A stretch of DNA of 58,582 nucleotides, taken from assembly GCA_904394215.1 (NCBI GenBank), contig CAJFNF010000016.1, forward strand, positions 1 to 58,582, in the 5' to 3' direction. Position 1 is the first letter of the stretch; each line of letters starts with the position of its first letter. The notes under the pieces are model-generated. The model searched no databases, was not told where the DNA came from, and saw only the letters and a program-made list of their open reading frames with translations. Below, piece after piece: positions 38,749-47,508 of this stretch. Both the position numbers and the translations under genes were made by a program. Source of the stretch: an uncultured Faecalibacterium sp. (GTDB lineage Bacteria; Bacillota; Clostridia; Oscillospirales; Ruminococcaceae).

Positions 38749-39912
38749 TCAGCGGGGCTGGATCAGCGCCACCGCATGGGCGGCGATGCCCAGGCCCTCC
38801 CCAGTAAAGCCCAGGTGTTCCTCGGTGGTAGCCTTGACGCTCACTGCCTCCACCGGAAGCCCAAAGGCGTCGGCCAGATGCCGGCGCATGGCGGGGATAT
38901 GGGGGGCCAGCTTGGGCCGCTGGCACAGGATGGTGGCGTCGATGTTCCCCACCTGCCAGCCGGCCCGGCCCACCAGGCCCGCCACCGCCCGGGCCAGGGC
39001 CAGGCTGTCGGCCCCGGCATAGGCGGGGTCGGTGTCGGGGAAGTGCTGGCCGATGTCCCCCAGGGCCGCGGCCCCCAGCACCGCATCCATGACGGCATGG
39101 GTCAGGACGTCGGCGTCCGAGTGGCCCAGCAGGCCCTTCTCATAGGGCACCGTCACCCCGCCCAGAATCAGCGGGCGGCCTTCCACCAGCCGGTGCACGT
39201 CGTAGCCATGTCCAATCCGCATCTTGGTTTCTCCCTGCATTGCCCCGGGCAAATCCTCCCGGGTGGTAATCTTGTAGTTGGCGTAGTTCCCCCGGGTCAG
39301 GTGCACCGGCAGCCCCGAAAGCTCAAAGAGGCTGGCGTCATCGGTGACCAGCCGGGCCTTTTCGGGATCCAGCCGGCGGGTGACTTCCAGGTATGTATCC
39401 CGGTCAAAGCACTGGGGGGTCTGGACCGCATAGAGGGCCGACCGGTCGGGGGTCCGGCCCACCAGGCAGCCCTCCGGGACGGTCCGGCCGTCCCCGGGGG
39501 TGCCCTCCTTGACGGTATCCTTCACCGGGACAGCCGGGACGGCGGCCCCCCACCGGGCAGCCCCTTCCAGGGCCGCCTCGATGACCGCCTGGCTCACAAA
39601 GGGCCGGGCCCCATCGTGGATGGCCACCAGCCCTTCCGAAGCTGCTTCCACCCCGCGGCAGGCGCTCTCGGCCCTGGTGGCCCCGCCGGCCACCAGGCGA
39701 ACCGGTTTGCTGCACCCGGCCGCTTCCTGCCGGGCCAGGGCGGGGTCGGGACCTGTCACCACAATGATCTCACCGATCCTGGGGCAGGCATCGAACGCCC
39801 GGAGGCTGCGGCCCAGCACCGTTTCGCCCCCCAAATCAACGGCGAGTTTATCAAAGCCCATCCGGGTGGATGAACCTGCTGCCAGCACGACAGCGGAAGC
39901 TTTCTGTTTCAT
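38749..39912 (-). CDS. ispDF: Bifunctional IspD-IspF of the MEP isoprenoid pathway
   Basis: 387 residues, a natural fusion. Residues 1-228 are IspD, MEP cytidylyltransferase ([29 protein letters not shown]); residues 229-387 are IspF, MEcPP synthase ([63 protein letters not shown]). The fused form joins the third and fifth steps of the pathway and is known from several bacterial lineages. First gene of the long minus-strand operon, with its promoter at 39986-40014 and an AGGAAC site before ATG 39912. Confidence 0.96.
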   Translation of the reverse strand: MKQKASAVVLAAGSSTRMGFDKLAVDLGGETVLGRSLRAFDACPRIGEIIVVTGPDPALARQEAAGCSKPVRLVAGGATRAESACRGVEAASEGLVAIHDGARPFVSQAVIEAALEGAARWGAAVPAVPVKDTVKEGTPGDGRTVPEGCLVGRTPDRSALYAVQTPQCFDRDTYLEVTRRLDPEKARLVTDDASLFELSGLPVHLTRGNYANYKITTREDLPGAMQGETKMRIGHGYDVHRLVEGRPLILGGVTVPYEKGLLGHSDADVLTHAVMDAVLGAAALGDIGQHFPDTDPAYAGADSLALARAVAGLVGRAGWQVGNIDATILCQRPKLAPHIPAMRRHLADAFGLPVEAVSVKATTEEHLGFTGEGLGIAAHAVALIQPR

Positions 39913-39985
39913 TTCTCTGTTCCTGTCCTCGCTGCACCTTTGCTCTGGGCAAAGGTTCGTTATATCCTACAAAAATCCGATTATT

Positions 39986-40014
39986 ATTATACCGCATCGG
40001 CCTGTAAACTGCAA
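39986..40014 (-). promoter_or_regulatory. Sigma-A promoter of the ispDF-cdaA-...-relA-...-hemZ operon
   Basis: TTGCAG (40009-40014), 17 bp, perfect TATAAT (39986-39991) on the minus strand, 73 bases before the ispDF start. No terminator was seen between here and 25.7 kb on that strand. Confidence 0.85.
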
Positions 40015-40100
40015 CCATTTCGCCCGGCCCCCCTGCCGGCAGATCTGCCCCGGATTTTCCGGTGGGATTTCTCCCCGAGTTTGTACCCGGAAGGGCAAAC

Positions 40101-40137
40101 AAAAACAGCGCACAGGCTGTCTGCCTGTGCGCTGTTG
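40101..40137 (-). terminator. Intrinsic terminator after the phosphoglucomutase gene
   Basis: A long perfect stem (ACAGCGCACAGGC and complement) with a 5-base loop, then five T residues on the minus strand. Confidence 0.9.
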
Positions 40138-40157
40138 CGGGTCAGAAAAAGCGGCAA

Positions 40158-41840
40158 TTATGCCAGCATGGGCTTGATGGCTGCGGCCAGGGCGTCCTTC
40201 TGGGCCTGTGCCTCGGCCAGATCCTTGCCCAGGGTGGTGAAATAGGTCTTGATCTTGGGCTCGGTGCCGGAGGGACGGACCACCACGGTAGCGCCGCCTT
40301 CCAGGGTGTAGATCAGGACGTTGGCTGCGGGCAGGCCGGTCTCCTCGGGCTTCTCGTAGTCGGTGACCTTGGCCACCTTGTGGCCTGCAAATTCAGCCGG
40401 CGGGTTGTCCCGCAGGTTCTTCATGATGCCGGCCATCTTGTCCATACCGGTAAGGCCGGGGAACTCGTAGCTGTCCACCTTGTTCAGGTAGCGGCCGTAC
40501 TGCTGGTAGATCTCCTCCAGGCGCTGCTTGATGGAAGAACCGATGCTGCGGTAGTATGCAGCCATCTCGCAGATCAGCATGGAACCGATGATGGCGTCCT
40601 TGTCCCGAACGTAGGGTCCGGCCAGGTAGCCGTAGCTCTCCTCAAAGCCGAAGATGAAGCGGTCCACTTCACCGGCAGCCTCCAGATTGGCGATCTGGTC
40701 GCCGATCCACTTGAAGCCGGTCAGGACGCTGCGCATCTCGACGCCGTAGTGGGCGGCGATGGCGTCGGCCAGGGGGGTGGAGACGATGGACTTGACGGCC
40801 ACCGGGCGGTCGGGCATGGTGCCCTTCTCAATGCGGCCGGCGCAGATGTAGTCCAGCAGCAAAGCGCCCATCTCGTTGCCGCTCACCAGCTCATAGCTGC
40901 CGTCGGGGCACTTCATGGCGATGCCCACACGGTCGGCGTCGGGGTCGGTGGCCAGCATCAGGTCGGCGCCCGACTTCTCAGCCAGCTCCAGGCCCAGCTT
41001 CAGGGCGTCGAAAATCTCGGGGTTGGGGTAGGAGCAGGTGGTGAAGTAGCCGTTGGGATACTCCTGCTCGGGGACGATGGTGATGTCGGTGATGCCCATG
41101 TCGTTCAGCACATGGGTGACAGGCACCAGGCCGGAGCCGTTCAGGGGGCTGTACACCAGCTTGAGGCCTGCGGTCTTGCACAGGCCGGGACGGACCTGGC
41201 GGGCCTCGATGGCCTGGTACAGGGCGTTCTTGCAGTCGTCCCCCACAAAGCGGATCAGGCCCTGCTCCACGCCTTCGGCGAAGGAGATGTACTTGGCGCC
41301 GTTGAGGACGTCGGTCTTCTGGATTTCCGCGTAGACAATGGCAGCGGCGTCATCGGTCATCTGGCAGCCGTCAGGGCCGTAGGCCTTGTAGCCGTTGTAC
41401 TTGGCGGGGTTGTGGGATGCGGTGACCATGATGCCCGCATTGCAGTTGTAGTACCGGGTGGCAAAGCTCAGGGCCGGCACCGGCATCAGGGCGTCATAGA
41501 TCCGGACCTTGATGCCGTTGGCTGCCAGCACGCCGGCGGCAGTCTTGGCAAACAGGTCGCTCTTCAGGCGGCTGTCGTAGCTGATGGCCACCGTCTGGGT
41601 GCCCCCCTGGGTCTTGACCCAGTTGGCCAGGCCCTGGGTGGCCTGACGGACCACGTAAATATTCATCCGGTTGGTGCCGGCGCCCAGGACGCCCCGCAGG
41701 CCGGCAGTACCAAACTTCAAAGCCACTGCAAAGCGGTCCTTGATCTCGGCATCGTTCCCCTCAATTTTTGCCAGTTCGGGCTTGAGATCGGCGTCCTCCA
41801 GGTCGGCCGCCATCCAGCGCTTGTATTCATCGAGATACAT
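40158..41840 (-). CDS. Alpha-phosphoglucomutase/phosphomannomutase
   Basis: 560 residues, the long PgcA-like form. The active-site serine lies in TASHNP (Ser142); the metal loop DPDADR and the sugar-specificity loop GFEESYGY are present, and the phosphate-binding RPSGTEPKIK motif is near the end. It interconverts glucose 1- and 6-phosphate for cell-wall and storage sugars. ATG 41840 is chosen with AAGGTG 7 bases upstream; a GTG three codons earlier is possible. It is monocistronic, with its own promoter and terminator. Confidence 0.94.
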   Translation of the reverse strand: MYLDEYKRWMAADLEDADLKPELAKIEGNDAEIKDRFAVALKFGTAGLRGVLGAGTNRMNIYVVRQATQGLANWVKTQGGTQTVAISYDSRLKSDLFAKTAAGVLAANGIKVRIYDALMPVPALSFATRYYNCNAGIMVTASHNPAKYNGYKAYGPDGCQMTDDAAAIVYAEIQKTDVLNGAKYISFAEGVEQGLIRFVGDDCKNALYQAIEARQVRPGLCKTAGLKLVYSPLNGSGLVPVTHVLNDMGITDITIVPEQEYPNGYFTTCSYPNPEIFDALKLGLELAEKSGADLMLATDPDADRVGIAMKCPDGSYELVSGNEMGALLLDYICAGRIEKGTMPDRPVAVKSIVSTPLADAIAAHYGVEMRSVLTGFKWIGDQIANLEAAGEVDRFIFGFEESYGYLAGPYVRDKDAIIGSMLICEMAAYYRSIGSSIKQRLEEIYQQYGRYLNKVDSYEFPGLTGMDKMAGIMKNLRDNPPAEFAGHKVAKVTDYEKPEETGLPAANVLIYTLEGGATVVVRPSGTEPKIKTYFTTLGKDLAEAQAQKDALAAAIKPMLA

Positions 41841-41902
41841 TGTGAACACCTTACCTTTGTTTTACAGGGCATACTGCCCATGATTCAGACAACTATACTT
41901 AT

Positions 41903-41931
41903 AGTTTATGCCACCGGGACAAGTCTGTCAA
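41903..41931 (-). promoter_or_regulatory. Sigma-A promoter of the phosphoglucomutase gene
   Basis: Perfect TTGACA (41926-41931), 17 bp, TAAACT (41903-41908) on the minus strand. Confidence 0.85.
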
Positions 41932-41979
41932 TTCTATAATATGCAACAAGATACCGCCCGCAAAACCGGCAATTAGCAC

Positions 41980-42013
41980 AAAAAACAGGGCGGTGCTTGT
42001 GGCACTGCCCTGT
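41980..42013 (-). terminator. Intrinsic terminator after the LCP gene
   Basis: ACAGGGC-GTGC paired with GCAC-GCCCTGT (one mismatch), 5-base loop, then six T residues on the minus strand. Confidence 0.88.
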
Positions 42014-42021
42014 CTGTGGTT

Positions 42022-43431
42022 TTATGCTGCCTGGCTGTCCGCCCCGCTGGACGCGGCATCCGAAGCGGCGCTGTCGGCCGAGGGGGCCGGCTCGCCGCTG
42101 AGGACCGACTGGATCAAAGCCTGGGCCTGGGCCACTGAGTCCTCGTCGGGTTTCATGACGTAGAGCTTCTGGCCCTGGGCCGAATAGCAGTGGGTGCTGG
42201 AAGAGCTGCTGCCGGTGACACTGTAGTTTTCGATGTCCCAGGAGGCAAAATCGGACAGCTGCATCCGCACCAGTGCGGTGATCTCGTTGGAGGAAAGGCT
42301 GGTGACAAAGTTGTCCGCCACCGCCGCCAGCAGTTTGCTGTAGCTGGTCAGCAGGGCCGGGCTCTTGATCTTGTCCAGCATGGCGTCGATCACCTTCATC
42401 TGGTTGATGCCCCGCTGGATGTCGCCGGTGGCAAAGGCGTGGCGCTCCCGGGCAAAGGCCAGGGCGGCGGCGCCGTCCAGGTGGTTCCAGCCCTCTTCAA
42501 AGGTGGTGGGGTCATAGTAGCCGGGGCTGCCCACCGAGGTGAAGGCCTGGTCTGAATAGACGTCCACGCCCCCCAGGGCGTCCACAATATCGATGAAACC
42601 GGCAAAGTTGATCCGGACGTACTGGTCCACCTCAATGCCGTAGAGGTTGCCCAGGGTGTCCATGGAGGTCTGCACCCCGTACAGGCCGGCGTGGGTCAGC
42701 TTGTCCTTGCTGTCGGTGCCGGCCAGGTCCACATAGTAGTCCCGGGGGGTGTTGATGAGGGCCACCCGCTTGGTGAGGGGGTTCACCACCGCCAGGATGT
42801 TCACATCGCTGCGGGCATCCTCGGTGAGCTCGCCCCGGTTGTCCACGCCGCTGAGGTAGACCACAAAAGGTTCGGTGGTGATGGCCATGGCCTGCAGGTC
42901 GGTGACGGGCTCCTCCCCCACCGTGACCTTGTCCAGGGCGGCCAGGCCCTGCTGGGCCCAGACGCAGCCCACCGCCATGCCGGCGCTGAGAACCAGGGAC
43001 AGCACCCGGGTCAGGAAGCCCCGCACCGGGTACTGCTGGCACCGGAACACCAGCAGCCACACCAACAGCAGCAGCACGCCCAGGATGATCAGATAATAGA
43101 TGGGCAGCATCTGGGTGCGGTACAGCTGGAAGAGGGCTGCCGCGCTCAGAACGGCCTGAATCAGGAGGATCAGCATAAGGAAACCTCGGTTGGGTGTAGA
43201 TTGGGTCCTGGCAGGGGCGGGCCGCTCAGCAGCGGGCTGCCGGGCCGCCCGGGGCTGTTCCGGGGCGGGGGCGGCAGGGGGCGGGGCGGCCTCCTGGGCC
43301 GGCTGGAAGAAATCCCGGCTGTCCACCGGCACCGGATCGCTGGAGGACATCTCGTCGCTGCGGCGGATCTTCCGCGGCATCTGCCGCTTTGACCCCGACC
43401 GGCGCTCCTCCGGCTCAAAATCAAAGTCCAT
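42022..43431 (-). CDS. LytR-CpsA-Psr (LCP) family cell-wall ligase
   Basis: 469 residues. A disordered Pro/Ala-rich cytoplasmic N-terminus (1-82), three membrane segments (about 83-105, 108-130, 138-160), then the LCP domain (about 190-400: YLSGVDNRG, DVNILAVVNPLTKRVALINTPRDYYVDL, GGVDVYSD, FARERHAFATGD) and a Ser/Ala-rich tail. LCP enzymes attach teichoic acids or glycopolymers to peptidoglycan. GGAG precedes ATG 43431. It is the last gene of nadE-NusG domain II-LCP. Confidence 0.93.
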   Translation of the reverse strand: MDFDFEPEERRSGSKRQMPRKIRRSDEMSSSDPVPVDSRDFFQPAQEAAPPPAAPAPEQPRAARQPAAERPAPARTQSTPNRGFLMLILLIQAVLSAAALFQLYRTQMLPIYYLIILGVLLLLVWLLVFRCQQYPVRGFLTRVLSLVLSAGMAVGCVWAQQGLAALDKVTVGEEPVTDLQAMAITTEPFVVYLSGVDNRGELTEDARSDVNILAVVNPLTKRVALINTPRDYYVDLAGTDSKDKLTHAGLYGVQTSMDTLGNLYGIEVDQYVRINFAGFIDIVDALGGVDVYSDQAFTSVGSPGYYDPTTFEEGWNHLDGAAALAFARERHAFATGDIQRGINQMKVIDAMLDKIKSPALLTSYSKLLAAVADNFVTSLSSNEITALVRMQLSDFASWDIENYSVTGSSSSSTHCYSAQGQKLYVMKPDEDSVAQAQALIQSVLSGEPAPSADSAASDAASSGADSQAA

Positions 43432-43449
43432 AGGGCAAGCTCCTTTGCA

Positions 43450-43806
43450 TCAGTCGGCGGGCACAATGGCCAGCACGGCGCGGGCGGGCAGGCAGGTGGC
43501 GGTCTGATCCTCCAGGGTCAGCCAGCCAAAGCCCTCGCAGATGTGGTCGGGACAGGGAGAGTCCACAAAGCGGGCTGCCCCATCCTTCACCTCGATGTGG
43601 ACGGTGAGATAGCCTGTGTCCACATCGTAGGTTTTGTCTACGTCCAGGGGCAGGTCCAGCACGGTGTTCTTGTCGCCGTAGACCAGCTGGGCTTTCAGGG
43701 GCAGGGTGGTATCCTTGCCTGCGTCCCGCAGCCGGAACAGCAGCGCCGCCGCGGCCAGGATCACCACCGCAAAGAGGATATTTACAAGCAGTTTTTTGCG
43801 CTGCAT
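43450..43806 (-). CDS. NusG domain II-like single-pass membrane protein
   Basis: 118 residues: basic N-terminus, one membrane helix (about 7-24), then an extracellular beta domain (KAQLVYGDKNTVLDLPLDVDKTYDV...VEVKDGAARFVDSPCPDHICEGFGWL) of the NusG_II type, with a conserved Cys pair (SPCPDHIC). Such proteins occur in Clostridia near RnfC/ApbE-type or cell-envelope genes; function is unknown. It starts 12 bases after nadE and ends 18 bases before the LCP gene. Confidence 0.85.
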   Translation of the reverse strand: MQRKKLLVNILFAVVILAAAALLFRLRDAGKDTTLPLKAQLVYGDKNTVLDLPLDVDKTYDVDTGYLTVHIEVKDGAARFVDSPCPDHICEGFGWLTLEDQTATCLPARAVLAIVPAD

Positions 43807-43818
43807 ACAGACAACTCC

Positions 43819-45741
43819 TTACTGGATCTGCAATTCCTCCAGCTGGGCCAGCCAGGCCGCAGCCGAAGCATCGCTGGGCATCCGCCAGTCCCCCCGGGGA
43901 GACAGGGTGACGCTGCCCACTTTGGGGCCGTCGGGCAGGCAGCTGCGCTTGAACTGCTGGGCAAAGAACCGCCAGTAGAAGCTCCGCAGCCACTTGTAGA
44001 GGACGGCGTCGGGATATTCAGGCCGGCCCGCAAAGGCGGCTTTGGCCAGACGGAAAATCTTGCGGGGGCCAAAGCCAAACCGCAGCACATAATACAGGCA
44101 GAAATCGTGGAGCTCATAGGGTCCCACCAGCTCTTCGGTGCGCTGGGCGATCTCCCCGTCCTTGGCAGGCAGCAGCTCGGGGGACACCGGGGTATCCAGG
44201 ATGTCCAGCAGCACCTTCCGCAGGGCCTCGTGGCGGGCGATGTCGGCCTCATACTGCACCAGATGGCGCACCAGGGTCTTGGGGACGCCGGCGTTGACGC
44301 CGTACATGCTCATGTGGTCCCCGTTGTAGGTGGCCCAGCCCAGGGCCAGCTCGGACAGGTCCCCGGTGCCCACCACAAAACCGCCGTTGTAGTTGGCGAT
44401 GTCCATCAGTTCCAGGGTGCGGACCCGGGCCTGGCAGTTTTCAAAGGTGACGTCGGGGGTCTTGCCGTCGTGGCCGATGTCCGCAAAGTGGCTGCGGACG
44501 GTGTTGGTGATGTTGACCTCCCGGAAGGAGACCCCCAGCTCCTGGCAAAGGATCTCGGCGTTGCTGCGGGTGCGTTTGGTGGTGCCGAAGCAGGGCATGG
44601 TCACCGCCAGCACATCGGCGGCGGGCCGGCCCAGCTGGGCCATGGCCCGAGCCGCCACCAGCAGGGCCAGGCAGCTGTCCAGGCCCCCCGAGATGCCGAT
44701 CACCGCCGTTTTGGCGTGGGTGTGCTCGATGCGCTTGGCCAGGCCGTCGGCCTGCATCCGCAGGATCAGCTCGCACCGCTCGGCCCGGCGCTTGGGATCC
44801 CCCGGCACAAAGGGGGCCGGGTCAACCCACCGGGTCAGCACCGTCTCGGTGACTTTCAGGTCAAAGTACACCGTCTGGTACCCCTCTTCCGAGGGGACAA
44901 AGCTGGTGTTCCGGGCCCGCTCGGCCAGCATCCGGGCGCAGTCCAGCTCAGTCTCGGCGTTCCCGCCTTCAAAGGGCAGGGCCTCGGCCAGCATGGAGCC
45001 GTTTTCCGCAATCAGGTTGTGGCCCGAGAACACCATGTCCTGGGTGCTCTCCCCGTGGCCTGCCGAGGCGTACAGGTAGCAGCACAGCAGCCGGGCCGAC
45101 TGGTTGGACACCAGGGCCCGGCGGTATTCCGCCTTGCCCACCGTCTCATCGCTGGCCGACAGGTTGGCGATGACGGTGGCCCCGGCCATGGCGTGGAAGG
45201 TGGAGGGGGGCAGGGCGCTCCACAGGTCCTCGCACACCTCGATGCCCAGCACAAATTCCGGCATCTGCCGGCAGGCGAACAGCAAAGAGCTGCCGAAGGG
45301 CACCTGCCACTTCCCCACCTCCACGGTGCGGACCCCTTTGGGGCCGGGGGTAAAGTGGCGCTTTTCGTAGAATTCCCCGTAGTTGGGCAGATAGGTCTTG
45401 GGGACCAGGCCCAGCAGCCGGCCCCGGCTGACGGCGGCAGCGCAGTTGTACAGCTTGCCGTTCACCAGCACCGGCAGGCCCACCAGGGCCACCAGGTCCA
45501 TGGACTGGCTGGCCTTGCAGACTGCATCCAGCCCTTCCAGGGCCGCCTGCTGCAGGGCCTGCTGGAAAAACAGGTCCCCGCAGGTGTAGCCGGTGAGGCA
45601 CAGCTCGGGGAACACCGCCAGCTTGACCCCCCGGGCCGCGCAGTCTTTCAGGGCCGAGACAATCTGCCCGGCGTTGTAGGCACAGTCCGCCACCCGCAGG
45701 GCGGGGGAAAGGGCCGCTGCTTTCAGAAAACCATCCTTCAT
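43819..45741 (-). CDS. nadE: Glutamine-dependent NAD+ synthetase
   Basis: 640 residues, the long two-domain form. N-terminal nitrilase-type glutaminase with catalytic Glu46 (FPELCLTGY), Lys115 (PKTYLPNYGEFYEKRHF) and Cys170 (GIEVCEDLW); C-terminal ATP pyrophosphatase with SGGLDS (351-356) and later GTGDLSELALGW. It amidates deamido-NAD to NAD using glutamine. ATG 45741 is chosen because the conserved part starts right after it and AGGATG lies upstream. Confidence 0.95.
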   Translation of the reverse strand: MKDGFLKAAALSPALRVADCAYNAGQIVSALKDCAARGVKLAVFPELCLTGYTCGDLFFQQALQQAALEGLDAVCKASQSMDLVALVGLPVLVNGKLYNCAAAVSRGRLLGLVPKTYLPNYGEFYEKRHFTPGPKGVRTVEVGKWQVPFGSSLLFACRQMPEFVLGIEVCEDLWSALPPSTFHAMAGATVIANLSASDETVGKAEYRRALVSNQSARLLCCYLYASAGHGESTQDMVFSGHNLIAENGSMLAEALPFEGGNAETELDCARMLAERARNTSFVPSEEGYQTVYFDLKVTETVLTRWVDPAPFVPGDPKRRAERCELILRMQADGLAKRIEHTHAKTAVIGISGGLDSCLALLVAARAMAQLGRPAADVLAVTMPCFGTTKRTRSNAEILCQELGVSFREVNITNTVRSHFADIGHDGKTPDVTFENCQARVRTLELMDIANYNGGFVVGTGDLSELALGWATYNGDHMSMYGVNAGVPKTLVRHLVQYEADIARHEALRKVLLDILDTPVSPELLPAKDGEIAQRTEELVGPYELHDFCLYYVLRFGFGPRKIFRLAKAAFAGRPEYPDAVLYKWLRSFYWRFFAQQFKRSCLPDGPKVGSVTLSPRGDWRMPSDASAAAWLAQLEELQIQ

Positions 45742-45805
45742 AAAAGACACATCCTGTCCATCTTCACACCAAAATCTGCGGCCCAAAGGAGCCGATAACG
45801 AATTT

Positions 45806-45811
45806 AGTATA
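45806..45811 (-). promoter_or_regulatory. Probable extended -10 promoter of nadE operon
   Basis: TGC-TATACT on the minus strand (-10 at 45806-45811), about 65 bases before the start; the -35 (TTTTCG, 17 bp upstream) is poor. Confidence 0.45.
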
Positions 45812-45856
45812 GCACAGTTTCACCAAAACGAAAAGAAACAATCTGTTAAAAGCGCA

Positions 45857-45884
45857 GAAAAAAGGGCCTGCGCGATGCAGGCCC
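45857..45884 (-). terminator. Intrinsic terminator after rnpB
   Basis: GGGCCTGC/GCAGGCCC stem with a 5-base loop, then six T residues on the minus strand. Confidence 0.9.
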
Positions 45885-45897
45885 CCTACCTTCTCAA

Positions 45898-46249
45898 GTG
45901 GAAAACGAGATAGACCGTAAGCCGGGTTCTGTATTAAACGACGATCTGTCTAGGCCCGCCATTGCTGGCGGGCTCGTGCCGCCTTCGGGACACGCGAGCA
46001 GCGCTGTACGTCCCATATAGGCGTTGCTTCCGGTAGGGTTTACAAAGCCGGATGGTCACCCATCCGCTGGTGAGCTCTTGCCTCGCCCTTTCATCCTTAC
46101 CGCGCCAGAGGCGCGGCGGTTTCCTTTCTGTTGCACTTTCCCTGGGGTCACCCCCGGCTGCCGTTAGCAGTTACCGTGCTCTGCGAAGCCCGGACTTTCC
46201 TCAGGGCGGTCAAGCCGCCCCGCCGCCGTATGTTCCACTCGTTTTCCAC
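45898..46249 (-). ncRNA. rnpB: RNase P RNA (class A)
   Basis: RNase P RNA matures tRNA 5' ends. The minus strand contains the invariant segments in order: GAGGAAAGTCCGGGC-type P4 5' strand (near 46195-46207), AACTGC..ACGGCAGCC, AGGGTGA..GGAAAGTGCAACAGAAA, GGGTGACCATCCGGC, GTAAACCCTACCGGAAGCAA and, at the 3' end, AGACAGATCGTCG...ACAGAACCCGGCTTACGGTC (P4 3' strand). The ends pair as a 12-bp P1 helix (46238-46249 with 45898-45909), which defines the limits. It has its own promoter and terminator. Confidence 0.97.
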
Positions 46250-46254
46250 GCAAC

Positions 46255-46283
46255 ATGATACCATACTCGGCCGTTATTTGCAA
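46255..46283 (-). promoter_or_regulatory. Sigma-A promoter of rnpB, sharing its -35 hexamer
   Basis: TTGCAA (46278-46283), 17 bp, TATCAT (46255-46260) on the minus strand; predicted start falls at the P1 helix (about 46249). Confidence 0.8.
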
Positions 46284-46306
46284 GTCTTGGGATTTTTTGT
46301 TATACT
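46278..46306 (+). promoter_or_regulatory. Sigma-A promoter of the RluD-type gene, sharing its -35 hexamer
   Basis: The same self-complementary TTGCAA (46278-46283) read on the plus strand is followed after 17 bp by TATACT (46301-46306). Confidence 0.75.
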
Positions 46307-46342
46307 GAATAAACATATCCTGCCGCCAAAGGAGGTCCAGCC

Positions 46343-47251
46343 ATGCGGCTCTATCTGCCTGTTCCCCCTGCCGCCGGGCCGGAGGGGATGCTGCTGCGGA
46401 ACCTCCTGCGGGGGTTCGCCCTGTCCACCGACCTGCTGCGGGGGATCAAATTCCACAGCGGCGGCTTCTTTGCCGACGGCCGGCCGGTGCTGGCCAACCA
46501 GCGGGTGTTCCCCGGCCAGGTGGTCACCTTTTCCCTGCCCGTGGACGAGGGGGGCTGCCTGCCCCAGCCTGAAATCCCGGTGCAGACGGCCTATGAGGAT
46601 TTTTTCGCCATCGTGCTGGACAAGCCCGCCGGCCTTGCCGTCCACCCCACCCTCAACTATCCCGGGGGCACCCTGGCCAACGGCTACGCCGCCCGCCGTC
46701 TGGCGGAGGGCCGCAGCCCGGTGTTCCGGCCGGTGAACCGGATCGACAAGGACACCAGCGGCCTGGTACTGGCGGCCCAGAACGCCTATGCCGCCCCCCT
46801 GCTGGCCCGCCACGTGGAGAAGCTCTACTATGCGGTGGTGGAGGGGGAGCTGCCTTTGGGCTCCGGGGTGATCGACGCCCCCATCGGCCGCCGCCCCGAC
46901 AGCATCATCGGCCGCTGCGTCACCCCCGACGGCAAACCCAGCCGCACCGAGTATACCATTATAAAAGCCGAAAAGGGCCTCAGCCTGGCGGCCTGCGTGC
47001 CGGTCACCGGCCGGACCCACCAGATCCGGGTCCACTTCGCTTCCATCGGCCACCCCCTGGCGGGGGACGGCCTCTACGGCGGCCGCCGGGACCGGATCGG
47101 CCGTCAGGCCCTACACTGCGCCCGCCAGCAGTTCCAGGTGCCCCGGGGCCATTCCATGCCGGACGGGTTCTGGCTGGACACCCCCTTGCAGCTGGAGACG
47201 GTGACGGTGGAAAGCCCCCTGCCTCCCGACATAATTGCGTTATTTTCGTGA
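46343..47251 (+). CDS. RluD-family pseudouridine synthase
   Basis: 302 residues. The catalytic motif is NRIDKDTSGL (Asp135) in place of the common HRLDxxTSG; the VVLDKPAGLAVHP entry and the VTGRTHQIRVHFASIGHPLAGDGLYGG end are typical of RluA/RluD enzymes. There is a weak S4-like N-terminal part (about 17-70: LRNLLRG...LLRGIKFHSGGFFADGRPVLANQRVFPGQVV). It isomerises uridines in 23S rRNA or tRNA. AGGAGG precedes ATG 46343. It is transcribed divergently from rnpB from a promoter that shares its -35 element. Confidence 0.92.
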   Translation: MRLYLPVPPAAGPEGMLLRNLLRGFALSTDLLRGIKFHSGGFFADGRPVLANQRVFPGQVVTFSLPVDEGGCLPQPEIPVQTAYEDFFAIVLDKPAGLAVHPTLNYPGGTLANGYAARRLAEGRSPVFRPVNRIDKDTSGLVLAAQNAYAAPLLARHVEKLYYAVVEGELPLGSGVIDAPIGRRPDSIIGRCVTPDGKPSRTEYTIIKAEKGLSLAACVPVTGRTHQIRVHFASIGHPLAGDGLYGGRRDRIGRQALHCARQQFQVPRGHSMPDGFWLDTPLQLETVTVESPLPPDIIALFS

Positions 47252-47290
47252 AAAGTCGGTGAAAGGTTGATCCAAAATCTGTGCAAAACC

Positions 47291-47318
47291 TTGCCTCATG
47301 GCCTGCCGGGTGTATAAT
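47291..47318 (+). promoter_or_regulatory. Promoter before the M23 peptidase gene
   Basis: TTGCCT (47291-47296), 16 bp, TG-x-less TGTATAAT with perfect -10 TATAAT (47313-47318). The start point would lie about 10 bases before a terminator-like hairpin. Confidence 0.7.
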
Positions 47319-47334
47319 TTAGATAAGAACGCAG

Positions 47335-47371
47335 GGCCCGGCAGCCGCTGGTCTGGCCGGGCCGTCTTTTT
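47335..47371 (+). terminator. Terminator-like hairpin in the M23 gene leader
   Basis: GGCCCGGC (47335-47342) pairs with GCCGGGCC (47356-47363), then GTCTTTTT. It can end the upstream RluD transcript but also lies immediately downstream of the promoter at 47291, so it may attenuate the M23 gene. Confidence 0.75.
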
Positions 47372-47508
47372 GTACATTTGCTTTCTGTTCAGGGGACAGG
47401 CCGTGGGCCTTGCTCCCCTTTTCCCGGTTTACCCGGGTTTTGCCGCTGCCCCGGGCAGCGCCCGGCCCCTGCAGGGGGTCCAATCCCACCGGAAGGAGAA
47501 CCACTCTT

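Noticed and set aside
47319-47508. c-di-AMP (ydaO/yuaA) riboswitch before the cell-wall hydrolase
   Set aside because: Neither the conserved ydaO core segments nor its pseudo-symmetric pairing are visible.
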